From the NCBI RefSeq assembly GCF_002209485.1, contig NZ_NJIX01000002.1, positions 868,001 to 932,000 on the forward strand: a stretch of 64,000 bases of DNA, in the 5' to 3' direction. Position 1 is the stretch's first letter, and every line of letters starts with the position of its first letter. Below the pieces are notes generated by a model. The model was not told the DNA's origin. It saw nothing but the letters and a program-made list of their open reading frames with translations, and made no database searches. The translations under genes were made by a program, and so were the position numbers. The stretch comes from Achromobacter sp. HZ34 (lineage in GTDB: Bacteria; Pseudomonadota; Gammaproteobacteria; Burkholderiales; Burkholderiaceae_B). Of this stretch, positions 34,261-44,109 are shown in pieces.

Positions 34261-34787
34261 CAGCGCCCTGCTCCCAGGTCGAAGGAAACCTGGCGAATGG
34301 CGCTGGGGCCGGCCATTTGCATGTGCGCTTCCAGATAGTCGCTGAGCACCGGCTCCTCGGCGGCAGAACCCACGGGCGTGGCGTCGGCGATGATGCGGGT
34401 CTCCTGCATGGGCGCGGAGCCACCGAACAGCGAGGGCTGCGCCACCCAGACCACCGAAGCCACGGCGGCGGCCATGGCCGCCCCTGACAGGCCCAGCCGC
34501 CAGGCAGGACGCGTGAAGCGGCGCTTGCGCGGCGCCGCCACGATGGTCAGTTCATTGTCCAGCGCCGCCGCCAGGCGGGCGCGGAACACGGGCGTCGGCG
34601 TGATCGCCAGCTCAGGATTGCGCAGGACGTCGCCTATCAGATGGTAGGTATCCCAGGTTTCACGGCCTTCGGCGACCTCCAGGCCGTCGAGCCATTCCTC
34701 TGAACCCTCGCCATCCATCCAGGCCGACACCGACGCTTCCCAGGACGCTTCTTCCTCGGACAGGGCGGACGGTTCTGTGTGTTGCAT
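34260..34787 (-). CDS. mucA: Anti-sigma-E factor (MucA/RseA family)
   Basis: A 175-residue anti-sigma factor. The N-terminal domain (about 10-75) contains VSAWMDGEGSEEWLDGL and TWDTYHLIGDVLR, the MucA/RseA cytoplasmic sigma-binding pattern. One membrane helix is at LSGAAMAAAVASVVWVAQ (about 101-118). The remaining ~55 residues face the periplasm, where DegS-type proteases and MucB act. It lies 13 bases downstream of rpoE and overlaps mucB. Confidence 0.92.
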   Translation of the reverse strand: MQHTEPSALSEEEASWEASVSAWMDGEGSEEWLDGLEVAEGRETWDTYHLIGDVLRNPELAITPTPVFRARLAAALDNELTIVAAPRKRRFTRPAWRLGLSGAAMAAAVASVVWVAQPSLFGGSAPMQETRIIADATPVGSAAEEPVLSDYLEAHMQMAGPSAIRQVSFDLGAGR

Positions 34788-34800
34788 GATGACTAGCTCC

Positions 34801-35400
34801 TTACCAGCGACGATCGGCATCGTTGCCGAGCATGGGCCGCAAACGGGCGGCGACGGCCTCGCGCGCACGAAAGATGCGCGAACGTACGGTGCCGATGGGA
34901 CATCCCATGCTCTGGGCGATGTCTTCGTAACTCATTCCTTCAATTTCCCGCAGGACGATCGCCGTGCGCAGCTCTTCCGGCAACGCGTCGATAGCCGCAT
35001 TGACCGTCTCGGCTATCTCGCGGCTGGCGAGCATCGATTCCGGGGTGCTTATATCGCTTAGGTTGTCCGCCTCGTTAAAAGTTTCACCATCTTCGTTTTC
35101 CAGTGCGGTCGGGGCGCTGGGACGGCGCCCGCTGGAAGCCAGCCAATTACGGGCCGTGTTGATGGCGATGCGGTACAGCCAGGTATAGAAAGCACTCTCG
35201 CCGCGGAACTGCGGCAAGGCTCGGTATGCCTTGATGAAAGCTTCCTGGGCGACATCCTCGATTTCCGAGTGGTCGCGGATCATGCGCGAGAGCAGGCGCA
35301 TGATCTTGCGCTGATACTTGATGACCAGCAGATCGAAAGCTTTCTTGTCACCCCGTTGCACCCGGGCGACCAGCTCGGCGTCGATGTCACGCTCGCTCAT
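34801..35400 (-). CDS. rpoE: RNA polymerase sigma-E factor (AlgU/RpoE)
   Basis: A 199-residue ECF sigma factor close to RpoE/AlgU. It opens MSERDIDAELVARVQRGDKK; region 2 contains DVAQEAFIKAYRALPQFRG and YTWLYRIAINTARNWL, and region 4 contains GMSYEDIAQSMGCPIGTVRS. It directs the envelope-stress response. ATG 35400 overlaps the stop of the upstream YgfX-like gene (ATGA). The set ygfX-rpoE-mucA-mucB-mucD is transcribed from within or beyond the fab block. A clear GGAACTT/TCTGA promoter was not found just upstream. Confidence 0.94.
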   Translation of the reverse strand: MSERDIDAELVARVQRGDKKAFDLLVIKYQRKIMRLLSRMIRDHSEIEDVAQEAFIKAYRALPQFRGESAFYTWLYRIAINTARNWLASSGRRPSAPTALENEDGETFNEADNLSDISTPESMLASREIAETVNAAIDALPEELRTAIVLREIEGMSYEDIAQSMGCPIGTVRSRIFRAREAVAARLRPMLGNDADRRW

Positions 35401-35885
35401 GCTGTCCCCACGCGGCGCAGACGTCGCTGGCACGACAGGTTCAGCCGGCGCCAGGCAGCCGCCGGCAGTGCATCCTGCCAAATGGTGAAGGAAACCCGGC
35501 GCGCCTTGAATGGCCCCAGGCGGGGGCTCAGCGACGCAGGTAGATCGCCCTGCAAGGCCAGGCAGCGCCAGCCGCGCGTTGCGGCGGTCAAAGTCAGCGG
35601 GCGCCAGACGTGGCGTGTTTCCTGGCCTGAAACTCGTCCCGTGCCTCGGCCGCCACGGATATACAAAGCGTGATCCGCGGTGAAGAGCAAGGCCCGCACG
35701 GCGGCGGCTCGGCGCAAGCCCGTGGCGGGCAGGCTAGCCAGGATGGCCGCCAGCGCCAATGGCCAGGCCAGCCCCGCGGGCAGGCCCAGCCATACCAAGG
35801 CGCAAGCGGCGGCGGCGCCTCCGAGCCAGCGTAGCGCCGACTCGGCCACGGCTACCCAGCGCGGCGTTACCACCGGCACGCGCAA
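35397..35885 (-). CDS. YgfX/CptA-like small membrane protein
   Basis: A protein of about 162 residues with two adjacent hydrophobic segments (about residues 18-60) and a C-terminal half ending SFTIWQDALPAAAWRRLNLS, which resembles the end of YgfX/CptA proteins. YgfX of E. coli affects the cytoskeleton as part of a toxin pair; no antitoxin partner is seen here. Its stop overlaps the rpoE ATG (ATGA), which supports a real, coupled gene. The start is uncertain. The first ATG in frame (35981) lies inside fabF, so a TTG at 35885 or GTG at 35879 is preferred here. Confidence 0.65.
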   Translation of the reverse strand: MRVPVVTPRWVAVAESALRWLGGAAAACALVWLGLPAGLAWPLALAAILASLPATGLRRAAAVRALLFTADHALYIRGGRGTGRVSGQETRHVWRPLTLTAATRGWRCLALQGDLPASLSPRLGPFKARRVSFTIWQDALPAAAWRRLNLSCQRRLRRVGTA

Positions 35886-35916
35886 GGTCCAGCCGCTAAG
35901 CTCTCCGGGGCCCAAA

Positions 35917-37146
35917 TCAGACCCGGCGAACAGCCATCGACCCGTTCGTGCCGCCAAACCCGAAGGAATTGGACAACGCAACGTTGATCTTCATCTGCCG
36001 CGCCTCGTTGGCGCAGTAGTCCAGGTCGCACTCGGGATCCTGGTTGAAGATGTTGATCGTGGGCGGAGACACTTGGTTGTACAAGGCCAGGGTCGTGAAC
36101 ACGGCCTCGATACCACCGGCGGCACCCAGCAGGTGGCCAGTCATCGATTTGGTCGAGTTGACCACCAGCTTGCGGGCGTGGTCGCCGAAAGCCAGCTTCA
36201 AGGCGTCGGATTCGTTCTTGTCACCCAGCGGCGTGGACGTGCCGTGGGCGTTGACGTAATCGACATCTTCCGGATTCAGGCCGCCATTACGCAAGGCGTT
36301 GACGACGCCGCGGCGCGGGCCGTCCTTGTCGGGGGCAGTGATGTGATGCGCGTCCGAACTCATGCCGTAGCCGACGAATTCGCCGTAGATGCGCGCGCCG
36401 CGCTTCTTGGCGTGTTCGTACTCTTCCAGCACCACGACGCCGGCGCCCTCGCCCAGCACGAAGCCATCACGGTCGATGTCCCAGGGACGCGACGCGGTGG
36501 CGGGATCATCGTTGCGGGTGGACAGCGCGCGCATGGCGGCAAAACCGCCAATGCCCAGCGGCGAAACAGTGGACTCGGCGCCGCCCGCGAGCATCACGTC
36601 GGCGTCGCCATATTCGATCAGGCGAGCGGAGTCGCCAATGCTGTGCAAACCGGTCGTGCATGCGGAAACGACCGCGTAGCTGGGTCCTTTCATGCCGTAC
36701 TTGATGGTCAGCTGGCCCGAAATCAGGTTGATCAGCGAACCGGGCACGAAGAAAGGCGAAATACGGCGGGGACCGCGTTCGAGCAGCTCGGTCTGGGTCT
36801 CTTCGATACGGGGCAAGCCGCCGATACCGGAACCGACGATCACGCCGATACGGTCGGCATTTTCCTCGGTGACTTCCAGACCCGAATCCTGCCAGGCTTG
36901 CACGCCGGCAGCCACGCCGTAATGGATGAAGGTATCCATCTGACGCGCTTCTTTCACAGGCATGAATTGCGTGATGTCGAAGTTCTGGACTTCGCCGGCA
37001 ATATGCGTGGTCAATGCGCTGGGGTCGAAACGGCTGATGCGGCGGATGCCGGAACGTCCGTTGACGATATTGTCCCAGGCAGTGGCAATGTCGTTCCCAA
37101 CGGGGCAGACAATACCCAGTCCAGTGATGACGACGCGTCGTTTCAC
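35917..37146 (-). CDS. fabF: 3-oxoacyl-ACP synthase II
   Basis: A 409-residue ketosynthase. Cys163 in VVSACTTGLHS is the acyl acceptor; His in NAHGTSTP and His in TGHLLGAAGG complete the triad, and the C-terminal SNSFGFGGTNGS loop is present. It extends acyl-ACP chains by condensation with malonyl-ACP. The start is GTG 37146, with GAGGAG six bases upstream; the ATG eight codons earlier has no such site. It follows acpP by 218 bases. Confidence 0.95.
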   Translation of the reverse strand: MKRRVVITGLGIVCPVGNDIATAWDNIVNGRSGIRRISRFDPSALTTHIAGEVQNFDITQFMPVKEARQMDTFIHYGVAAGVQAWQDSGLEVTEENADRIGVIVGSGIGGLPRIEETQTELLERGPRRISPFFVPGSLINLISGQLTIKYGMKGPSYAVVSACTTGLHSIGDSARLIEYGDADVMLAGGAESTVSPLGIGGFAAMRALSTRNDDPATASRPWDIDRDGFVLGEGAGVVVLEEYEHAKKRGARIYGEFVGYGMSSDAHHITAPDKDGPRRGVVNALRNGGLNPEDVDYVNAHGTSTPLGDKNESDALKLAFGDHARKLVVNSTKSMTGHLLGAAGGIEAVFTTLALYNQVSPPTINIFNQDPECDLDYCANEARQMKINVALSNSFGFGGTNGSMAVRRV

Positions 37147-37364
37147 GGATGACTCCTCAAACAGACAAAACAAAGGCGGTTCGGAACATGCCGCCCGCGC
37201 GGCACGCGGAAACGCGGGATCCGCCGGAGTAACGCAAGCTACGCGAGCCGCGCTCAGGCATGGGCTGGATAGCCACGACCCCGCGCGATCGCGCGGTATG
37301 TTCGAAAACCGCCTCGGTTCCCGCCAGCGGGACCAAGTCCCACCGCGGGGAAGAAAAGGCTAGC

Positions 37365-37604
37365 TTACTGCTTACCGTGCGAATTGATGTAATCGATCGC
37401 TTGTTGCACGGTCGTGATCTTTTCGGCTTCTTCGTCGGGGATCTCGGTCTCGAATTCGTCTTCGAGGGCCATGACCAGCTCAACCATGTCGAGCGAATCG
37501 GCACCGAGGTCGTCAAGAAAGGAAGATTCGTTCTTGATCTCGGCTTCATTGACGCCAAGTTGTTCAGCGACGATCTTCTTGACGCGCTGTTCGATGCTTT
37601 CCAT
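37365..37604 (-). CDS. acpP: Acyl carrier protein
   Basis: A 79-residue acidic carrier protein. Ser37 in [13 protein letters not shown] is the phosphopantetheine attachment site. It opens [17 protein letters not shown] and ends [12 protein letters not shown] lies before ATG 37604. Gaps of about 210 bases on both sides suggest its own promoter and heavy expression, as is common for acpP. The downstream gap contains a CCGCGCGATCGCGCGG palindrome near 37283-37298. Confidence 0.97.
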
Positions 37605-37814
37605 GCAGATCTCCAATTGGGAAAAATCCCGCGAATTATAGCCAAGCGCAGAGGAATGCAAACGCCAGGCCGTGAGAAAAAACTTATCCCTGATACGTAT
37701 TAACCGGGGATACGCGAACACCGGATTTGGCGTTCTTTGCGACGAACCTCGCGCAACGTCGGCTTACCCACTTGAATTCTCGGGTGAACCGCCGCACGCG
37801 AGGCTCGTAGAAAA

Positions 37815-38558
37815 TTACATATACATCCCGCCGTTCACGTGCAAAGTCGTGCCGGTAATGTAACCGGCATGCGAACTGGCCAGAAAAGCCACCGCATGCG
37901 CGATATCCGACGGCGAACCAAGACGGCCCAACGGAATCTGTTGCAGCAGCGCGGCGGTCTGGGCTTCACCCAGGACACGGGTCATGTCGGTATCGACGAA
38001 ACCCGGCGCCACGCAATTGACGGTAATACCACGACTGCCCAATTCACGCGCCAGGGCGCGTGACATACCCGCCACGCCTGCCTTGGCGGCCGCGTAGTTG
38101 GCCTGCCCGGGATTACCGGACGAACCCACCACCGACGTGACGTTGATGATACGGCCCCAACGCGCTTTCATCATCACGCGCATGACGCCGCGCGACAGAC
38201 GGAACACAGCGGCCAGGTTGGTGTCGATCACCGCATCCCAGTCGTCATCTTTCATGCGCATGGCCAGCGTATCGCGCGTGATCCCGGCATTATTAACCAG
38301 AATGTGCGGACCGCCATCCTTGGCCAGGGTTTCGAGCAGGCTATCGCAGGCCTGGGCGTCGGTGACGTTCAGCACCACGCCGCGGCCGCCGTGCGGCGCC
38401 AGGGCTTCGCTGATCGTCTGCGCGCCGGACTCGGACGTGGCCGTGCCCACCACCGTGGCGCCGCGTACGGCCAGTTCATGCGCGATCGCCTTGCCGATGC
38501 CACGGGTGGCGCCGGTCACCAGCGCCAGTTTGCCTTGCAGGTCCATAGCATTGTCCAT
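37815..38558 (-). CDS. fabG: 3-oxoacyl-ACP reductase
   Basis: A 247-residue classical SDR. TGATRGIGKAI binds NADPH, LVNNAGITRD is the NNAG motif, and the catalytic set is Ser in NVTSVVG with Tyr and Lys in QANYAAAKAGV. It reduces 3-oxoacyl-ACP in fatty-acid elongation. Two starts are close: ATG 38558, better spaced from a GGGG sequence, and ATG 38546, which matches the E. coli start. It sits one base from the fabD stop. Confidence 0.94.
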   Translation of the reverse strand: MDNAMDLQGKLALVTGATRGIGKAIAHELAVRGATVVGTATSESGAQTISEALAPHGGRGVVLNVTDAQACDSLLETLAKDGGPHILVNNAGITRDTLAMRMKDDDWDAVIDTNLAAVFRLSRGVMRVMMKARWGRIINVTSVVGSSGNPGQANYAAAKAGVAGMSRALARELGSRGITVNCVAPGFVDTDMTRVLGEAQTAALLQQIPLGRLGSPSDIAHAVAFLASSHAGYITGTTLHVNGGMYM

Positions 38559-38559
38559 A

Positions 38560-39495
38560 TCAGTTGCCCCCAAGCTGCGCCAGCGCGGCGTCCAGCGAAG
38601 CCGGATCGGTGATGGCCATGCCGGTCAGTTCACCATCGATACGCTTGATCAGGCCCGCCAGCACCTTGCCGGGGCCGCATTCGACCACATGGGTCACGCC
38701 CTGCGCCTTGAAGGCCTGGATGGTTTCCACCCAGCGCACGGGATGCCACGCCTGGCGCACCAGCGCATCGCGGATGGACGCAGGGTCGCTGGGCGAAAGC
38801 ACGTCGACGTTGTTGATGACGGGAATCGCCGGCGCGTTGACGACCACGTCGTTCAAGGCCTTGGACAACACCGCGGCAGCCGGTTGCAGCAGGCTGGAGT
38901 GGAACGGTGCCGACACCGGCAGCATGACGGCACGCTTGGCGCCAGCCGCCTTGGCGGCCTCACACGCGCGCTCGACCGCAGCCTTGTGGCCGGCGATCAC
39001 GACTTGCGCGGGGGCATTGAAATTGACGGCTTCGACGATCTCGCCCTGCGCGCCTTGCGCACAGGCGGCGCGCACCGTGTCATCGTCCAGGCCGAGGATG
39101 GCAGCCATGGCCCCAGTGCCCACGGGCACGGCAGCCTGCATCGCGTCGGCGCGGATGCGCACCAGGCGCACGGCGTCTTCCAGCTGCAAGGCCCCGGCGG
39201 CGGTCAGCGCGGCGTATTCGCCCAGGCTGTGCCCGGCCACCACTTCCGGCAGCGGACCACCGGCAGCACGCCAGGCGGCGAAGAACGCCACACCGGCCGT
39301 CAGCATGGCGGGCTGGGTATTGGTGGTCAGGTTGAGCTGTTCGGCGGGACCCTGGCCAATCAGCGCGGCGAGGTCTTGACCCAGGGCCGCGCTGGCGCGT
39401 GCCACCGTATCGGTGACGGCGGCGTTGCCGGCCCAGGCATCGAGCATGCCGACCGATTGAGAGCCCTGTCCAGGGAATACAAAAGCGATCTTCAT
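38560..39495 (-). CDS. fabD: Malonyl CoA-acyl carrier protein transacylase
   Basis: A 311-residue acyltransferase. It opens MKIAFVFPGQGSQSVGM, and Ser90 in VVAGHSLGEYAAL is the acyl-enzyme nucleophile. The catalytic His lies in PVSAPFHSSLLQPA. It moves malonyl from CoA to ACP. It lies between fabH and fabG, with gaps of 11 bases and 1 base. Confidence 0.95.
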   Translation of the reverse strand: MKIAFVFPGQGSQSVGMLDAWAGNAAVTDTVARASAALGQDLAALIGQGPAEQLNLTTNTQPAMLTAGVAFFAAWRAAGGPLPEVVAGHSLGEYAALTAAGALQLEDAVRLVRIRADAMQAAVPVGTGAMAAILGLDDDTVRAACAQGAQGEIVEAVNFNAPAQVVIAGHKAAVERACEAAKAAGAKRAVMLPVSAPFHSSLLQPAAAVLSKALNDVVVNAPAIPVINNVDVLSPSDPASIRDALVRQAWHPVRWVETIQAFKAQGVTHVVECGPGKVLAGLIKRIDGELTGMAITDPASLDAALAQLGGN

Positions 39496-39506
39496 TTTTT
39501 AGCGGA

Positions 39507-40511
39507 TTACCGTTTGGTGGCTGTCATTCTGGCAAGGACCGAGCCCCAGGTAAAGCCACCGCCCACGCCTTGCATGAGCACGGTGCAACCCGCGGGGACG
39601 CGGCCTTCACGGCGCGCGGCGTCCAGCGCCAGCGGCACGCTGGCAGCCGAGGTATTGGCGTGGCGGTCCACCGTGACCACCAGTTTTTCCGCCGGCAGGT
39701 TCAGCTTGCGCGCCAGGAAATTCAGGATACGCACATTGGCCTGGTGCGGGATCAGCAGATCGATGTCGTCCAGCGTCAGGCCTGCCTCGTCGCACACGTC
39801 GCGGGCGGACCGGTCGAGCACGGTGACAGCCTGCTTGAACACGGCCTGGCCGTCCATGCGCAGGAAGGGGTCGCCCACCACTTCGCCATAGGCCACGTTG
39901 CCGGCGGCGCAAAGTATCTTGGTCTGGCTGCCATCGGCGCGCAATTGCGCGGCCAGGATGCCCGGCTCGTCGGAAGCGCTCAACACCACGGCGCCGGCGC
40001 CATCGCCGAACAGCACGCAGGTGGACCGGTCATTCCAGTCGAGAATGCGGGAAAAGACTTCGGCGCCGATGACCAGCGCATGGCGCGAACGGCCGGCGCG
40101 CACGAAGCTGTCGGCCGTGGTGAGGGCATACACGAAGCCGCTGCACACGGCTTGCACGTCGAATGCCGCGCCGCCCTTGATGCCCAGCTTGTCCTGCACC
40201 AGGCAGGCCGTGCTGGGGAACACGAAATCGGGCGTCGACGTGGCGACGATGATCAGGTCGATATCGGCGGGCTGCAGGCCGGCATCCTCGATGGCAAGAC
40301 GCGCCGCCTCGGTGGCCAGCATGCTGGTGGTGACACCGCGCTCGGCGATGTGACGCTGGCGGATACCCGTACGTTCGACGATCCAGTCGTCGGACGTGAC
40401 GATATCGCGCTGGGCCAGTTCGGCAGCCAGCTCATCGTTGGAGACGATGCGCGGGGGCAGGTAGCTGCCCGTGCCGGCGATGGCCGAATACTGCATGGAA
40501 TTCTGTTTCAA
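39507..40511 (-). CDS. fabH: 3-oxoacyl-ACP synthase III
   Basis: A 334-residue KAS III. Cys123 in [13 protein letters not shown] is the nucleophile; [12 protein letters not shown] and [10 protein letters not shown] supply His and Asn. It condenses acetyl-CoA with malonyl-ACP to start fatty acids. The start is taken as TTG 40511, which overlaps the plsX stop (TTGA) and has GGAG seven bases upstream. The first ATG (40496) would remove five residues but lacks a ribosome site. Confidence 0.93.
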   Translation of the reverse strand: MKQNSMQYSAIAGTGSYLPPRIVSNDELAAELAQRDIVTSDDWIVERTGIRQRHIAERGVTTSMLATEAARLAIEDAGLQPADIDLIIVATSTPDFVFPSTACLVQDKLGIKGGAAFDVQAVCSGFVYALTTADSFVRAGRSRHALVIGAEVFSRILDWNDRSTCVLFGDGAGAVVLSASDEPGILAAQLRADGSQTKILCAAGNVAYGEVVGDPFLRMDGQAVFKQAVTVLDRSARDVCDEAGLTLDDIDLLIPHQANVRILNFLARKLNLPAEKLVVTVDRHANTSAASVPLALDAARREGRVPAGCTVLMQGVGGGFTWGSVLARMTATKR

Positions 40512-41569
40512 GCGGAGTCTCCCGCTGCGCGCGGCAATGCCGCCACGTTGTTGGTATGCACGCTCTGGTGTATCTGCGCCACGCTTTGCATGATGCGTTC
40601 CAGCAGCCTGCTGGCCACCGCCTCGCGCGCACGCTGCAAGGCGAAACCGAAGGCATAGACGTCAGCCGAACCGTGGCTCTTGATGACCACGCCACGCAGC
40701 CCCAACAGGGCCGCACCGTTGTAGCGCCGGTTATCGACGCGACGACGCAGGCGATTGAGGACGGGCGACGCGATGGCGCCCGCCAGCAGCGTAATCAGAT
40801 TGCGCTTGAACTCTTCGCGGATGACGCTGCTCATCATCTTGGCCAGGCCTTCGACGGATTTCAGCACCACATTGCCGACGAAGCCGTCGCAAACGACGAC
40901 GTCCACCGTACCCTTGAAGATATCGTTGCCTTCCACGTTACCGTAGAAGTTCAGAGGGCTGGCGCGCAACAGCTCCGCCGCCTCCTTGACGACCTCATTG
41001 CCCTTGATCACTTCCTCGCCGATATTCAGCAGGCCGACCTTGGGCCGTTCGCAATGATCCAGGGCCTGCGCGAGCGCGGTACCCATGATGGCGAACTGCA
41101 ACAAGTGTTCAGCAGTGCAATCGACGTTCGCACCCAGGTCGAGCACCGTGGTGGCGCGACCTTCCTGGTTGGGAATGGACGTGGCAATGGCTGGACGGTC
41201 GATGCCGTCCATCGTCTTCAGCACATAGCGCGAGATCGCCATCCAAGCACCGGTATTGCCGGCGGACACGCAGGCGTCCGCACGACCGTCCTTGACTGCC
41301 TGGGCAGCCAGGCGCATGGACGAGTCTTTTTTGCGGCGCAGCGCGACTTCCACCGAATCGTCCATCGTGACGACCTCGGAGGCCGGCACGATCTCGATTC
41401 GATCACGCGGTACATCCCGCGACGCGGCCAATGCCTTTTCAATGGCATCGGGCAGGCCGACCAGCAGCAGCTGGGCGTCGGGACATTGCCGAGCGAACGC
41501 GATGGACGCAGGTATGGTGGTGGGCAGGCCTATATCGCCGCCCATGCAGTCAATGGCGATGCGTATCAC
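40508..41569 (-). CDS. plsX: Phosphate acyltransferase PlsX
   Basis: A 353-residue enzyme. It opens with [43 protein letters not shown] and [17 protein letters not shown] are PlsX signatures. It makes acyl-phosphate from acyl-ACP for phospholipid synthesis (PlsX/PlsY path). GTG 41569 is used as start; the ribosome site is weak. It follows rpmF by 60 bases, and fabH overlaps its 3' end. Confidence 0.94.
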   Translation of the reverse strand: MIRIAIDCMGGDIGLPTTIPASIAFARQCPDAQLLLVGLPDAIEKALAASRDVPRDRIEIVPASEVVTMDDSVEVALRRKKDSSMRLAAQAVKDGRADACVSAGNTGAWMAISRYVLKTMDGIDRPAIATSIPNQEGRATTVLDLGANVDCTAEHLLQFAIMGTALAQALDHCERPKVGLLNIGEEVIKGNEVVKEAAELLRASPLNFYGNVEGNDIFKGTVDVVVCDGFVGNVVLKSVEGLAKMMSSVIREEFKRNLITLLAGAIASPVLNRLRRRVDNRRYNGAALLGLRGVVIKSHGSADVYAFGFALQRAREAVASRLLERIMQSVAQIHQSVHTNNVAALPRAAGDSA

Positions 41570-41629
41570 GGGGGGCCAAGTATCAGCGCCAGCCTAACGA
41601 AGGGAACCGGTCACGCGTTACGCTGTGAC

Positions 41630-41812
41630 TTATTCGTCGTTCTTGGTCTTGATGACCTTGCGGCCACGGTAGAAACCGTTCGGGCTGATGTGGTGACGCA
41701 GATGCGTTTCGCCAGTGTTCGGCTCGATCGCGGTCGACGGACCGGTCAGGAAATCGTGCGAGCGGTGCATACCGCGCTTCGAGGGGGACTTCTTGTTTTG
41801 TTGAACAGCCAT
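41630..41812 (-). CDS. rpmF: 50S ribosomal protein L32
   Basis: A 60-residue basic ribosomal protein. It opens [20 protein letters not shown], and its middle reads [15 protein letters not shown]. The C4 zinc cysteines of some L32 proteins are absent, as in most proteobacteria. AGGAG lies five bases before ATG 41812. The yceD-rpmF-plsX order is the standard one. Confidence 0.96.
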   Translation of the reverse strand: MAVQQNKKSPSKRGMHRSHDFLTGPSTAIEPNTGETHLRHHISPNGFYRGRKVIKTKNDE

Positions 41813-41865
41813 GATGACTCCTAGAATCGGGGCGCATTGTACGCGATGCAGCCCGAATGTTGATC

Positions 41866-42513
41866 TCAATTTTTTTGCTTCAGTTTTTCCAGCACCGCGA
41901 ACGGCGATGGACGCTTGACAGATTCGGGCTCTTCCTCATCTGCCTTACCCGCCGTACCAGGACACACTTCATGCCTGGGCACGTAGGGGATATTCAAAAT
42001 CAGTTCATCTTCAACCTGGGCCAGCACGTCGAAACGATGCGACCCCACTACCTTTTCCGGGGCCGCCGCGCTCGAACCGGGCGCGCCGTCCTCGTCCATA
42101 TCCTCATCGCCTTCATCATCCTCGGTGTCGCGACCGCTGAAAACGCTGTCCTCGTCCAGGTCGGACTCGCGGCGCACCAACTGCAAGGTCACCTCGGCGT
42201 CGATGGGAAACGCAAACGGTTCCATGCAACGCTGGCAGACCAGCATCGGGCTGCCTTGCACCTGCAGCTTCAGCAAGTACTCACCCGTGCCGCCCAGTTC
42301 GCCCCGCAACCGCCAATGCACCTCACCGCGCTCACCATCCTGCTGCTGCGGCAGGCCTTCGACAGCGCGTAACATCCGCGCCAGCGGCACTTTGCCCTCA
42401 GCCTGCTTACCGAGACGAACGAACGCGAATGCGTCGATGAAGACGCCGGTCGTTTCCTTCGAAGCAACCGCGGTCGGCGCAGCGGAAGCGACGCCCTTGC
42501 CGGACTTGGCCAT
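41866..42513 (-). CDS. yceD: DUF177/YceD family protein
   Basis: A 215-residue acidic protein of the YceD/DUF177 family, linked to 23S rRNA accumulation in bacteria and plants. [12 protein letters not shown] (about residues 93-104) is the conserved cysteine pair, and [16 protein letters not shown] closes the domain. Between them lies an Asp/Glu-rich stretch. It is first in the yceD-rpmF-plsX-fab block, divergent from maf, with AGAGGTG before ATG 42513. Confidence 0.9.
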   Translation of the reverse strand: MAKSGKGVASAAPTAVASKETTGVFIDAFAFVRLGKQAEGKVPLARMLRAVEGLPQQQDGERGEVHWRLRGELGGTGEYLLKLQVQGSPMLVCQRCMEPFAFPIDAEVTLQLVRRESDLDEDSVFSGRDTEDDEGDEDMDEDGAPGSSAAAPEKVVGSHRFDVLAQVEDELILNIPYVPRHEVCPGTAGKADEEEPESVKRPSPFAVLEKLKQKN

Positions 42514-42690
42514 GGCTCACCTCTTACACTAGCCGTCGTGAATCAAAGCAGAAACTGGCAATACGGATCAACTTCGTCCAACCAGTTCCTCAGATCGAGA
42601 GATCCAGCCCAAGGGCTGCATCAACCTGCCGCTTCCTGAGTAGCATCCCAGCCACTTAGAAACTGCAAGGAAAATCCCGCGAAACGTTAG

Positions 42691-42720
42691 ATAATACTGT
42701 GACTTACGTCATAACGTCAA
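42691..42720 (-). promoter_or_regulatory. Sigma-70 promoter of the yceD-rpmF-plsX-fab operon
   Basis: On the minus strand TTGACG (42720-42715), 18 bases, then TATTAT (42696-42691). The spacer contains TGACGTAAGTCA, an inverted pair that could bind a regulator. The leader to yceD would be about 170 bases. Confidence 0.6.
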
Positions 42721-42727
42721 ACCAAGC

Positions 42728-43339
42728 ATGACTATTTCTCCACGCCGTCTGATTCTTGCCTCGACCTCGATATACCGTCGCGAATTGCTTTCGCGCCTCC
42801 GACTGCCCTTCGAAGTGGCCCCGCCCATGGTCGACGAAACGCCGGAGCCTGGTGAAAGCCCCGCCAACCTGGCGGTACGCCTGGCGCTGGCCAAGGCCAA
42901 CGCCGTGGTGCAACAGCAGCCGGGCGCGGTGGTGATCGGCTCGGACCAGGTGGCGACGATCGATGGTACCCCTATCGGCAAACCGGGCGATTTCGCCCGG
43001 GCCCAGCGCCAGCTGCGCAGCCTGTCCGGCCGCGAAGTCGAATTCCACAGCGCGCTGGCCGTGACCGATGGCGAGCGTGTGGCCCATGCGGACATCATCA
43101 CCCGCTGCCGTTTCCGTGAGCTTTCCGATGCCGCCATCGAAGCCTACCTGCTGGCGGAATCGCCCTATGACACCGCCGGCAGCGCCAAGGCGGAAGGCCT
43201 GGGCATCGCGCTGATGGAAAGCATCCAGAGCGATGATCCCACCGCCATCATCGGCCTGCCCTTGATTGCCTTGACCAGCATGCTGACCCTGTTTGGCCTT
43301 GACCCTTTGTTGGCCGGCACCGCGCAGGCAGCACAATGA
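42728..43339 (+). CDS. Maf/YceF family nucleotide pyrophosphatase
   Basis: A 203-residue Maf-fold protein. LILASTSIYRRELLSRL (residues 8-24) opens the active site; VVIGSDQVA and KPGDFARAQRQL follow, and SPYDTAGSAKAEGLGI is typical of the YceF type that hydrolyses 7-methyl-GTP. The role is removal of modified nucleotides. Its stop overlaps the following methyltransferase start (ATGA). Divergent from yceD, as in E. coli. Confidence 0.92.
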   Translation: MTISPRRLILASTSIYRRELLSRLRLPFEVAPPMVDETPEPGESPANLAVRLALAKANAVVQQQPGAVVIGSDQVATIDGTPIGKPGDFARAQRQLRSLSGREVEFHSALAVTDGERVAHADIITRCRFRELSDAAIEAYLLAESPYDTAGSAKAEGLGIALMESIQSDDPTAIIGLPLIALTSMLTLFGLDPLLAGTAQAAQ

Positions 43340-44109
43340 GCGGCGCCGACCATGATGCCACGGCAGGGGCAGCCCCCGCCACACCGGCGCGCGGCACGGG
43401 TCCTGGCACCCTGCACCTGATCCCGGTGGGCCTGGGCGATGCGCCCGCCGAGCGCTGGCTGCCTGCCGAAGCGCGCAGCCTGGCGGCCGGGCTGGACTGC
43501 TACATCGCGGAGAACGCCAAGACGGCGCGCGCCTTCCTGAAGCAGATAGGGACGCTGCGGCCCCTGCAGGAAATCACCATCCACACCCTGGGCGAGAAGA
43601 CCAAGGCCGATGAGATCGACGGCTGGCTGCGGCCCTTGCGCCAGGGGGGCGAAATAGGACTGGTGTCGGAGGCCGGCTGCCCTGCCGTCGCCGATCCCGG
43701 GGCGCGGGTAGCCGATGCGGCGCACCGCATGGGGCTGCACGTGCGGCCCTGGGTGGGGCCGTCCTCCATATTGCTGGGCTTGATGGCCAGCGGCCTGGAC
43801 GGGCAGCGTTTCACCTTCCACGGCTACGCGCCGGTGGAGCCGGGCGAACGGGCGCGCCAGCTGCGCGCCTGGGAACAGTTGTCAGCACGCAACAACCAGA
43901 CCCAGATGCTGATCGAGACGCCCTACCGCAATGCCGCCATGTTCTCCGCCTTGCTGGCCAGCCTGCGCGGTGACACCCGGCTGTGCATTGCCCGGTCGCT
44001 GACCACGGACGACGAATGGATACGCACGGCGACGGTGGCCGAATGGAAGTCCCGTCCGGCGCCGGACCTGGACAAGAAGCCGACGCTGTTTCTCTACCTT
44101 GCCCGATGA
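43336..44109 (+). CDS. SAM-dependent methyltransferase, RsmI-like tetrapyrrole methylase fold
   Basis: A 257-residue protein. GTLHLIPVGLGD opens the fold, GEIGLVSEAGCPAVADPGA (about residues 112-130) is the conserved RsmI-type loop, and GPSSILLGLMASGLDGQRF follows. It resembles RsmI (2'-O-methylation of 16S rRNA C1402) but differs in spacing and lacks the RsmI C-terminal part. It is better treated as a paralogue with unproven target. It overlaps maf at the start and the amidase gene at the end (ATGA both), forming a three-gene unit. Confidence 0.82.
   Translation: MSGADHDATAGAAPATPARGTGPGTLHLIPVGLGDAPAERWLPAEARSLAAGLDCYIAENAKTARAFLKQIGTLRPLQEITIHTLGEKTKADEIDGWLRPLRQGGEIGLVSEAGCPAVADPGARVADAAHRMGLHVRPWVGPSSILLGLMASGLDGQRFTFHGYAPVEPGERARQLRAWEQLSARNNQTQMLIETPYRNAAMFSALLASLRGDTRLCIARSLTTDDEWIRTATVAEWKSRPAPDLDKKPTLFLYLAR

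Noticed and set aside
35900-35970. A sigma-E-type promoter (GAAC ... TCTGA) before the YgfX-like gene
   Set aside because: The two boxes are present but the spacing is several bases too long for a sigma-E promoter.
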